Source: Bacteroidales bacterium UBA1711
Lineage (GTDB): Bacteria > Bacteroidota > Bacteroidia > Bacteroidales > P3
DNA length: 13,207 bases
Assembly (NCBI GenBank): GCA_002317325.1
Contig: DCJB01000035.1
Span: 1 to 13,207 of the forward strand
Direction of reading: 5' to 3'
A program made the translations under genes and the position numbers. This document shows positions 1 to 6,943 of the stretch, piece after piece (position 1 is the first letter of the stretch; every line of letters starts with the position of its first letter). Under the pieces are notes generated by a model. It did not search any database. It saw nothing but the letters and a program-made list of their open reading frames with translations, and was not told where the DNA came from.

Positions 1-1137
1 ATGAAAGAGATACGCTGGGTATTGTTTGGATTGCTGATAGTGGGGATGGGGATGCCGTCGGTGCGGGGGCAGGAGGCGGCGACGGCCGCGCAATTGGTGG
101 AGAAAGGGCTCAATGCCGAGCGGCTCGGGCTGATGGATCGGGCCGAGGGCTACTATCGGCAGGCGGTCGGCTCGGCCGAGGGCGACCCGACGGGCGAAGC
201 CCATCTGCGGTTGGGCATCCTCTTGGAACAGAAGGAGTATTATGCCGAGGCCGCCGCCCTGCTCTGCCAAAGCCCGAAATCTGAGGCACAGGCTCATTTG
301 GCCATCTGCCTTGTGCAGCTCAACCTCTTGGACAGCGCCCGCAGCTGCGCCGAGCGAGCCATAGAGCTGGACACCGCCTCGGCACTGGCTATGACGGTGA
401 TGGCATACGTGGAGACGAGGCGGGACCAGCACATAGTGGCCCAGAGTTGGGCGAGGCGGTCGCTCCGCGCCAATCCTTCGTATGCCCGGGGCGAGAACGT
501 GATGGGCTATATCCTCTACCGCAAAGGGGACGACACCGAGGCCATGCGTCACTTCAAAAGAGCCATCCAGTTGGACAGCAACCTCGTTGATGCATACTAT
601 AATTTGGGCACGCTCTACTGTATGCGCAACCACGAGGATTTGGCCATGAAACTGATAAGGCAGGGGCTGAATAGAAACCCTCGCAATATCAGGCTGTACA
701 CCGTTTTGGCCGTGGCCTACCGCCAGCGGGGCAATATGGAGCGGGCATTGGAATGCTACCAGCAGATACTGGTCTATGACAGCCTGCACATTCCCACCCT
801 CAACCGCATCGGCACGCTCTACTGCCAAGAGGGTTTTTATGACCGCGCCATCGCCTTTCACAAGCGGGTGCTGAACATACAGCCCGGCAATGCGGCAGCC
901 CACAAATACATAGGCAAAGCCTACTTGGAGTGGGGCAAGCAGAGCGAGGCCATCCAAAGCTTTATCCGCTCTACGAACCTGTGCACAACCGACCCCGAGA
1001 CGTACATCTACCTTGCCCAGCTGTACAGCCGCCAGCCCAAGAGCGAGCGCAAGGAGCAGAACGCCTACCGCAAGGCCGCCCGCCTCGGCGACAAGGAGGC
1101 ACAGGCGTGGTTGGTGCGGCACGGACTATCTTGGTAA
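1..1137 (+). CDS. Secreted tetratricopeptide-repeat (TPR) protein
   Basis: The 378-residue product opens with a signal peptide: basic residues at K2 and R5, a hydrophobic core at about 7-17, and probable cleavage near residue 23 (VRG before Q24). It should therefore act in the periplasm or on the outer membrane. Almost all of the mature chain is TPR. Six units with a strict 34-residue period begin near residues 162, 196, 230, 264, 298 and 332, each with the usual Y/A-x-x-G and A-x-x-x-[FY] pattern. Less regular units precede them from about 28, 65, 94 and 128. No catalytic domain is visible, so a scaffold or protein-binding role is an inference from the fold. ATG is the first base of the window and is followed at once by the signal peptide, so the start looks genuine, but nothing upstream can be seen. 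TAA ends it at 1135-1137, 263 nt before topA. Confidence 0.88.
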   Translation: MKEIRWVLFGLLIVGMGMPSVRGQEAATAAQLVEKGLNAERLGLMDRAEGYYRQAVGSAEGDPTGEAHLRLGILLEQKEYYAEAAALLCQSPKSEAQAHLAICLVQLNLLDSARSCAERAIELDTASALAMTVMAYVETRRDQHIVAQSWARRSLRANPSYARGENVMGYILYRKGDDTEAMRHFKRAIQLDSNLVDAYYNLGTLYCMRNHEDLAMKLIRQGLNRNPRNIRLYTVLAVAYRQRGNMERALECYQQILVYDSLHIPTLNRIGTLYCQEGFYDRAIAFHKRVLNIQPGNAAAHKYIGKAYLEWGKQSEAIQSFIRSTNLCTTDPETYIYLAQLYSRQPKSERKEQNAYRKAARLGDKEAQAWLVRHGLSW

Positions 1138-1400
1138 GAATCAAGAGAGAACAGACGACATCTCTTCTCACATCTACCCGAAGATAATAATTGCAGGAAC
1201 AAGCGGGGTGCCGCATTTCCTGCCCACAACCACAGGTCGAAAAAAAAGTTTGGGGACGGATTCCTCCACGGCTGAGAGCAGACTTCTGGACTCCAACCGA
1301 GCAACTTTTTTTTTCCATTCCAAAAAAAAAACGTTACTTTGCAAACTGTTTTCTCACACAATAAATGATATATAATAAAGAGTAAAAGCAAATTCAATAA
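1138..1400 (+). other. Intergenic region, TPR gene to topA
   Basis: This 263-nt gap holds no convincing gene. Short open frames that cross it are continuations of shadow frames from the TPR gene. The downstream half is strongly AT-rich compared with the coding DNA around it. It contains a run of nine T (1306-1314), a run of ten A (1322-1331), a -7-like box at 1335-1341, and an A-rich leader that runs into topA without a Shine-Dalgarno motif. I see no clear terminator for the TPR gene. Confidence 0.6.
1312..1341 (+). promoter_or_regulatory. Putative Bacteroidota-type promoter of topA
   Basis: TACTTTGC begins at 1335. It is one base short of the Bacteroidota -7 consensus TAnnTTTG. A good -33 TTTG is missing at the expected distance, where only the T-run is found. 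Transcription would start near 1348 and give an AT-rich leader of about 50 nt before the topA ATG. The position just ahead of a long run of closely packed genes supports the call. The box is imperfect, so confidence is moderate. Confidence 0.5.
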
Positions 1401-3746
1401 ATGAAGAACCTTGTAATAGTAGAGTCTCCCGCCAAGGCTAAGACCATAGAGAAGTTTCTTGGCAAGGACTACACCGTCTTGTCGAGTTACGGCCACATAC
1501 GGGATTTGGCGAAGAAGGAGATGAGTATCGACATTGAGAACCAGTACGAACCCGAGTACCAAATCACCGAGGACAAGCACAAGTTGGTTTCGGACCTGAA
1601 GAAGGCTGTGAAGGGGGCCGACATCGTCTGGTTGGCGTCCGATGAAGACCGCGAGGGGGAAGCCATCGCCTGGCACTTGCAGGAGACGCTTAAACTCGAT
1701 GCGGAGAACACTCGGAGAATCGTATTCAACGAAATCACCAAAAACGCCATACTCCACGCCATAGAGACCCCGAGAACCATTGATATGCACCTCGTTGATG
1801 CCCAGCAGGCGCGGAGGGTGCTCGACCGCTTGGTGGGCTACGAGATAAGCCCCATCCTGTGGTCAAAAATCAAGCCCGCCCTCAGTGCAGGACGCGTGCA
1901 GAGCGTGGCCGTCAGACTCATCGTGGAGCGTGAAGAGGAAATCAAGCACTTTGTCAGCCACAACTTCTACCGCATGACGGCCCAGCTGCACCCCGCGAGC
2001 GGACGGACGCAGGTGGCGGCCGAACTGTCGCGCCGATTCGACACCGAAGAGGAGGCTTCCGCCTTTCTCGGCAGCCTGATTGGCTGCGCCTTCAAAGTAG
2101 ATTCCATCGAGACCAAGCCCGCCAAACGGTCTCCGGCGCCCCCGTTCACCACCTCCACCCTCCAGCAAGAGGCCAGCCGGAAGCTCGGTTTCAGCGTGGC
2201 CCGCACCATGCAGATTGCCCAGCAGCTATACGAGAGCGGGTTCATCACCTATATGCGTACCGACAGCGTGAACCTCTCGGAGATGGCGTTGGGCATGGCC
2301 AAGGAGGAAATCACCAAAATCTACGGCGAGAGCTACCACAAGACCCGCCGCTACCAGACCAAGACCAAAGGCGCCCAGGAGGCCCACGAGGCCATCCGCC
2401 CCACCAATATGGCCGACCAAACCGTCAACGCCGACTCGGCCCAACGCCGGCTGTACGAACTGATTTGGAAGCGGGCCATCGCCTCGCAGATGTCCGATGC
2501 CGAACTGGAGAAGACGCAGGTGGAGATAGCCATTTCGGACCACGAGGAGAAGTTCGTATGCCAAGGCGAGCAGATTCGTTTCGACGGCTTCCTGCGGGTC
2601 TATACCGAATCGACAGACGACGATCCCGCAGAGTCCACCATAGGAGGCAAGGTGCTGCCACGCCTGATGGACGGAATGCAGCTGAACCTCGACCTGGCCA
2701 TGGCCACCGAGCACCACACCCAGCACCCGCCCCGCTACACCGAGGCCAGCCTCGTGAAGAAACTCGAAGACCTCGGCATCGGCCGTCCTTCCACCTACGC
2801 CCCCACCATCAGCACCATACTCAAGCGCGAATACGTCATCAAAGAGGACCGCGACCCCGTCACCATCGAGAGCAAGGCCTTCATACTCAAGGATGGCTCC
2901 GTCCGCACCGAGAACCGCACCGAGCGGACCGGGGCCGAGAAGGGCAAGCTGTTTCCCACCGACATTGGAAGCGTGGTCAACGCCTTCCTGCTGGAGCACT
3001 TCACCGACATACTCGACTACAACTTCACCGCCACCGTGGAGAAGGACTTCGACGAGATAGCCGCCGGAAAGAAGGAATGGCGCAAGGTGATCGACAAGTT
3101 CTACGTCCCGTTCCACAAGAACATACGCCAAACCCAGCAGAACAGCCACCGCACCAGCGGCAGCCGACTGGTGGGCGTGGACCCCGCCAGCGGCAAAAAC
3201 GTCTATGCCAAGATAGGCCGCTACGGAACCTTGGTGCAGCTGGGCGACACATCCAACGAGGAGAAGCCCAAGTTTGCCAGCATGAAGAAGGGGCAGAGCA
3301 TAGAGAGCATCACCTTGGAGGAGGCATTGTCCCTCTTCGACCTCCCGCGCACCGTGGGCCAGTTTGAGGAGAGCGACGTCATAGTCTCCATAGGCAAGTT
3401 CGGCCCCTATGTGCGGCTGGGCGACAAGTTCTACTCCCTGTCGAAGGGCGACGACCCCTATGAAGTGAATTTGGACCGCTGCATTGAGATAATCAAGGTC
3501 AAACGTGCCGCCGAGATAGAGAAGGAGCGAATCCGCGCCCTCTATCCGCACGAGATCGGCCTCCACGAGGGAGACATCATCAACTCCAACATCGGGCGCT
3601 TCGGTCCCTACCTGACCTACCGCAACGAGAACTTCCGCCTGCCCAAGGGCTCCAATCCGCTGGAGATGTCCTTGGAGGAAGCCGTAGCAGTCATCACCAG
3701 TTCCAGCAACAAGAAGCCCCGGGGACGCAAAAAGAAGAGCGAGTGA
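1401..3746 (+). CDS. topA: DNA topoisomerase I (type IA)
   Basis: This cytoplasmic enzyme relaxes negatively supercoiled DNA by nicking and passing a single strand. In the 781-residue product the Toprim domain starts at residue 2, with the metal-binding E8 (in VESPAKAKT) and the acidic DEDREGE block at 81-87. GRVQS lies at 164-168. The catalytic tyrosine is Y284 in GFITYMRTDS. GIGRPSTYAP follows further on, around residues 456-465. The C-terminus carries no CxxC zinc ribbons as in the E. coli enzyme. It has three glycine- and aromatic-rich repeats, recognisable by IGRYG, IGKFGPY and IGRFGPY (about 586-770), and a lysine/arginine tail, an arrangement known from many non-proteobacterial TopA proteins. 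ATG at 1401 lies directly before the conserved N-terminus. The TGA stop overlaps the GTG start of the next gene, which suggests translational coupling. Confidence 0.97.
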   Translation: MKNLVIVESPAKAKTIEKFLGKDYTVLSSYGHIRDLAKKEMSIDIENQYEPEYQITEDKHKLVSDLKKAVKGADIVWLASDEDREGEAIAWHLQETLKLDAENTRRIVFNEITKNAILHAIETPRTIDMHLVDAQQARRVLDRLVGYEISPILWSKIKPALSAGRVQSVAVRLIVEREEEIKHFVSHNFYRMTAQLHPASGRTQVAAELSRRFDTEEEASAFLGSLIGCAFKVDSIETKPAKRSPAPPFTTSTLQQEASRKLGFSVARTMQIAQQLYESGFITYMRTDSVNLSEMALGMAKEEITKIYGESYHKTRRYQTKTKGAQEAHEAIRPTNMADQTVNADSAQRRLYELIWKRAIASQMSDAELEKTQVEIAISDHEEKFVCQGEQIRFDGFLRVYTESTDDDPAESTIGGKVLPRLMDGMQLNLDLAMATEHHTQHPPRYTEASLVKKLEDLGIGRPSTYAPTISTILKREYVIKEDRDPVTIESKAFILKDGSVRTENRTERTGAEKGKLFPTDIGSVVNAFLLEHFTDILDYNFTATVEKDFDEIAAGKKEWRKVIDKFYVPFHKNIRQTQQNSHRTSGSRLVGVDPASGKNVYAKIGRYGTLVQLGDTSNEEKPKFASMKKGQSIESITLEEALSLFDLPRTVGQFEESDVIVSIGKFGPYVRLGDKFYSLSKGDDPYEVNLDRCIEIIKVKRAAEIEKERIRALYPHEIGLHEGDIINSNIGRFGPYLTYRNENFRLPKGSNPLEMSLEEAVAVITSSSNKKPRGRKKKSE

Positions 3747-5668
3747 TTCTCAGCATAGTCATTGTCAACTACAACGTCAGGTACTTCCTTGAGCAGTGCT
3801 TGGACTCGGTCTTCCGCTCAGACCTCTCGATAGAGGGTTCGGCCGACGCCATCGAGCTGGAGGTGTTTGTCGTAGATAACGCCTCGGTAGATGGGTCGGT
3901 GGAGATGGTACGGGAGAAATATCCCTCGGTTCGGCTGATAGCCAACGACGACAACCCCGGGTTTGCCAAAGCCAACAACCAGGCGCTGCGCCTCTGCCGC
4001 GGCGAGCTTATGCTGCTGCTCAACCCCGACACGGTGGTGGAGCGGGACACCTTTCGCAAGTGCGTGATGTTCTACGCCTCGCACCCCGACTGCGGCGGCT
4101 TGGGGGTGAAGATGATAAACGGCGAAGGCACCTTCCTCAAGGAGAGCAAGCGCGGATTTCCCTCGCCCGAGACCTCGTTCTACAAGATTTCGGGACTCAT
4201 CCGCCTCTTCCCTCACTCACGCCGTATTGCGGCCTACTATTTGGGCCATCTGTCCGAGGACGAGACCAACCCCATAGACATCCTCCCCGGCGCCTACCTC
4301 ATGATTTCGAGAGCCGCAATGGAGAAGGTGGGGCTGTTGGACGAGTCCTACTTCATGTACGGCGAAGACATCGACTTCTCGTGGCGTATCAAGCTGGCGG
4401 GATTCGAGAACTACTACCTCCCCTCGGCCCGCATCATCCACTACAAAGGCGAAAGCACCAAGCGGGGCAGCATGAACTACGTCTATACGTTCTACAACGC
4501 CATGTCCATCTTCGTGCAGCGCTACTTCTCGGGAGCCAACGCCCGCCTCTTCAACGCCGCCCTGCGGATGGCTATCTGGGGACGCGCCACCGTGTCGTGG
4601 GCCAAGCGGATTGCCGCCACCGCCGCCCTACCGGCCGCCGACTTTGCCGCCGCCTACGGCGGGTTCCTCCTCATCAAGCAGGCCTGGGCCGCCGGCTGGG
4701 CCGAAAACGTGAACTACTACCCCCCGCAATACACCCGGGTCATCCTTCCGCTCTACGTGCTGCTGCTCATGCTGTGCAGCTGGCTCTACGGCGGCTATGA
4801 AAAGCCCGTCCGACTGCTGCGAATAGGCAAGGGCATGGCCGTAGGCAGCGCCCTGCTGCTGGTGTTCTATTCGCTCCTCGACGAGAGCCTCCGCTACTCC
4901 CGCGCGCTGCTGCTCTTGGGCTGCTGCTGGACGCTGATTTCCACCCTCGGCATACGCGGGCTGCTGGGGCTGCTGCGGCTGCCCGGCTTCGGCCGCCGCT
5001 CGCTCCGGCGGCGATGCTGCCTCATTGTGGGCAGCACCGGCGAGACCCAGCGTGTAAAGAGCCTCTATGAGACACTCGGACCCATCCGCATTCAGACCCT
5101 GCACGACACCGCCCCCGACTGCCGCCGCCTGGCCGAAGCCATACACCTATACAAAGCCGACGAAGTCATCTTCTGTTCCAAAGACCTCTCCATCGGCCAG
5201 ATTATCGACCTCATGAGCCAGCTGAGCCACCTGCCCGGCCGCCGCTGCCAGGCCGAGTTCAAGATAGCCCCGAGCGAGAGCGACTTCATCATAGGCTCAA
5301 ACTCCATCAGCTGCGCCGAAGACCTATACACCGAAGAGCTGCAGACCGTGGCCACCCCCCTCAACCGCCGCAACAAACGTCTCTTCGACTTTGCCTCCGC
5401 CCTGCTGCTGCTGCTGCTGTCGCCCCTGCTCTTCTGGCCCCAGCGGCACAAGAAGCGATATTTCCCCGACTGCTGCGGAGTGCTTGCCGGCCGCAAGACG
5501 TGGGTGGGCATAGGTGAGAAAGCCGTATTCGGCCCCGAAGACGCCCTCCCCCGCCGCACAGCCGCCCTCGCCCCCGAGGTGCGGCAACGCATACACCTGC
5601 GCTACCTCCGCAACTACCGCCTCGCCACCGACCTGCAAATCCTCTTGAAAAACCTATTCGCCATCTGA
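3743..5668 (+). CDS. GT2 glycosyltransferase fused to a degenerate sugar-phosphate transferase module
   Basis: The 641-residue product has several parts. Residues 2-260 are a family 2 GT-A transferase, like rhamnosyltransferases: SIVIVNYN at 4-11, VDNAS at 44-48, NPGFAKANN at 71-79, the DxD-like NPDT at 94-97, and YGEDIDFSWR at 206-215, where the catalytic base is expected. Hydrophobic segments follow near 333-352, 364-380 and 388-411. Residues 423-500 resemble the Rossmann-like domain before WbaP-type polyprenyl-phosphate sugar transferases (CCLIVGSTGE). KRLFDFASALLLLLLSPLL (545-563) is the usual membrane entry of that family, and GRKTWVG plus LRYLRNYRLATDLQILLK resemble its last segments, but the catalytic core between them is absent. 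The likely role is sugar transfer at the inner membrane for a surface glycan; the substrate is unknown. The GTG start at 3743 overlaps the topA stop by 4 nt, and no ATG gives the conserved N-terminus. Confidence 0.88.
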   Translation: MILSIVIVNYNVRYFLEQCLDSVFRSDLSIEGSADAIELEVFVVDNASVDGSVEMVREKYPSVRLIANDDNPGFAKANNQALRLCRGELMLLLNPDTVVERDTFRKCVMFYASHPDCGGLGVKMINGEGTFLKESKRGFPSPETSFYKISGLIRLFPHSRRIAAYYLGHLSEDETNPIDILPGAYLMISRAAMEKVGLLDESYFMYGEDIDFSWRIKLAGFENYYLPSARIIHYKGESTKRGSMNYVYTFYNAMSIFVQRYFSGANARLFNAALRMAIWGRATVSWAKRIAATAALPAADFAAAYGGFLLIKQAWAAGWAENVNYYPPQYTRVILPLYVLLLMLCSWLYGGYEKPVRLLRIGKGMAVGSALLLVFYSLLDESLRYSRALLLLGCCWTLISTLGIRGLLGLLRLPGFGRRSLRRRCCLIVGSTGETQRVKSLYETLGPIRIQTLHDTAPDCRRLAEAIHLYKADEVIFCSKDLSIGQIIDLMSQLSHLPGRRCQAEFKIAPSESDFIIGSNSISCAEDLYTEELQTVATPLNRRNKRLFDFASALLLLLLSPLLFWPQRHKKRYFPDCCGVLAGRKTWVGIGEKAVFGPEDALPRRTAALAPEVRQRIHLRYLRNYRLATDLQILLKNLFAI

Positions 5669-5688
5669 CCCCGTCCAACCGCAACGCC

Positions 5689-6402
5689 ATGAAACAGAAA
5701 ATAATCCCGCTCTTGGCAGCCCTCCTGCTGCTGCTTGCCCCCGGCACACTCAAGGCGCAACGAATCCACGCCTACGTGTCGGGCGGAGCCGTCACCTCCC
5801 AAATCGAAGGCGACGAGCTAAAAGGGTTCAAGCACTGGGGCGGCACGGGCGGCGTGGGCGCCGTCGCACGCCTCGACCGCGACGGTTCTTTCTCGCTCGC
5901 CGTCGAAGCCGACTACTCGGGGCGGGGCATATACAACAACAGCCACAGCATAGAGAACCCTTACAACATACGGCTCAACCTCCATTATGTAGATATACCC
6001 CTCAGCGTCATCTATCGCGACCCCTGGGGGGGGCTGCGTATCGGCGTGGGGCTGTGCTACAGCCGCCTTGTGGCCCAGCCCCACGGCACCATTGAGTTCA
6101 ACCCGAACTACTTCGTGCCCGACACCACCGACATGACCTTCCTCAAGAACGACCTCTCGCCGCTCATCGAGCTCCGCATTCCCATCTGGAACGGGCTGCA
6201 GCTGAGCGCCCGCTACCAGTTTTCCGTCATCGCCGTGAAGCGCGACTGGCACTTCACCGAGAACGGCAACACCTGGGCCAACAACTGCTTCAACCAGTCG
6301 CTCATGATACGGCTGCAGTGGCAGTTTGGCGACGACGACACGCACAACCGCAAAGCCCACGGCCGCGGGTCGAAGGGCAAGCACAAACGCTACCGCCGAT
6401 GA
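5689..6402 (+). CDS. PorT-like outer-membrane beta-barrel protein
   Basis: The 237-residue product has a signal peptide (M1-A23, leucine-rich core, LKA before Q24). It continues with alternating, aromatic-rich strands typical of the small OMP_b-brl_2 / PorT-like barrels of Bacteroidota. Recognisable blocks are SGGAVTSQIEGDELKGF (31-47), a strand with EADYSGRG (73-80), and LNLHYVDIPLSVIY (96-109). The last strand ends in LMIRLQWQF at 205-213. True PorT belongs to the type IX secretion machinery, but the family is broad and the sequence does not show that this protein has that role. Oddly, about 24 hydrophilic and very basic residues (214-237, rich in K, R and H) follow the last strand, whereas barrels usually end on an aromatic residue. 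The gene lies 20 nt after the glycosyltransferase and its TGA overlaps the coaD ATG. Confidence 0.82.
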   Translation: MKQKIIPLLAALLLLLAPGTLKAQRIHAYVSGGAVTSQIEGDELKGFKHWGGTGGVGAVARLDRDGSFSLAVEADYSGRGIYNNSHSIENPYNIRLNLHYVDIPLSVIYRDPWGGLRIGVGLCYSRLVAQPHGTIEFNPNYFVPDTTDMTFLKNDLSPLIELRIPIWNGLQLSARYQFSVIAVKRDWHFTENGNTWANNCFNQSLMIRLQWQFGDDDTHNRKAHGRGSKGKHKRYRR

Positions 6403-6821
6403 ATGCCGTCTTTGCCGGGTCATTCGACCCTGTCACCGCGGGCCACGAGGCCATCATCCGCCGCGCCCTCGCCTTGTTCGACAAGGTGTATGTGGCCGTG
6501 GGGGTGAACAGCGAGAAGCAGTATATGTTCACCGTCCAAGAGCGGTTGGAGCGGATAGGCAGCCTTTTTCCCGGCGACAGCCGTGTGGAACCCGTGGCCT
6601 ATAGCGACATGACTGCGGACCTCTGCCGCCGCCTCGGCTGCCGGGTGCTGCTGCGAGGCATCCGCAACGCCGACGACCTGGCCTACGAGCAGACCGTGGC
6701 GACCGTCAACCGCCAGATAGCCCCCGACATTGAGACCGTCATACTCCTCGCCGACTCCGACCATCAAAACATCAGCAGCACCATAGAGCGGGAACGCATC
6801 GCCCATACCCAGCAGCCTTAG
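6399..6821 (+). CDS. coaD: Phosphopantetheine adenylyltransferase, shortened C-terminus
   Basis: CoaD joins 4'-phosphopantetheine and ATP to give dephospho-CoA, the fourth step of CoA synthesis, in the cytoplasm. The 140-residue product shows the nucleotidyltransferase signature: GSFDPVTAGH at 7-16 (TxGH, H16), the ATP-site RGIR at 87-90 region (R86-R89), and the SS-S/T motif as ISST at 125-128. Relatives normally read ISS-S/T-[IL]-V-R-E-L here, then about 18 more residues that end in an FLP-type motif. This protein has E130 where V is expected, R133 where L is expected, and stops eight residues after E132. The 140-residue length compares with roughly 150-160 for the family. The start at 6399 is chosen because ATGA overlaps the preceding stop and M-N-A-V-F begins the conserved strand. 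Activity may be reduced if the sequence is correct. Confidence 0.9.
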   Translation: MNAVFAGSFDPVTAGHEAIIRRALALFDKVYVAVGVNSEKQYMFTVQERLERIGSLFPGDSRVEPVAYSDMTADLCRRLGCRVLLRGIRNADDLAYEQTVATVNRQIAPDIETVILLADSDHQNISSTIERERIAHTQQP

Positions 6822-6943
6822 CCATCGACCTCGCCACCCCCATAACCTACCTCAAAGGCGTCGGCCCGGAACGGGCGACCCTCTTAGACTCCGAATTTGA
6901 GATACGCACCTTCGGAGACCTGATCCACAACTTCCCCTTCCGC
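6821..6943 (+). other. RecG N-terminal coding extension without a canonical start codon
   Basis: Reading in the recG frame, these 41 codons give ATPITYLKGVGPERATLL, then FGDLIHNFPFRMIDRSRV running into the annotated protein. This is the normal RecG N-terminus. With it the protein would be about 698 residues, the length I expect for Bacteroidales RecG. No ATG, GTG or TTG lies in this frame between the TGA at 6731-6733 and the ATG at 6944. TTA at 6818-6820 stands where the initiator is expected and differs by one base from TTG. The segment is therefore probably translated or recently was, but its start cannot be assigned. Confidence 0.8.

Noticed and set aside
2226..3566. A 446-codon open frame on the minus strand opposite topA
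   Set aside because: It is a shadow of a GC-rich gene: low-complexity V/G/L/H composition, no domain pattern, and a well-supported gene on the other strand.
5689..6402. Calling the barrel protein porT itself
   Set aside because: The fold class fits, but nothing in the sequence or the visible neighbours shows a type IX secretion role.
6734..6821. Programmed -1 frameshift that fuses CoaD to RecG
   Set aside because: The frames are related by -1 and overlap, but there is no X-XXY-YYZ slippery heptamer. The best spot (CAA-AAC near 6765) lies before the ATP-binding ISST of CoaD, which would then be lost.
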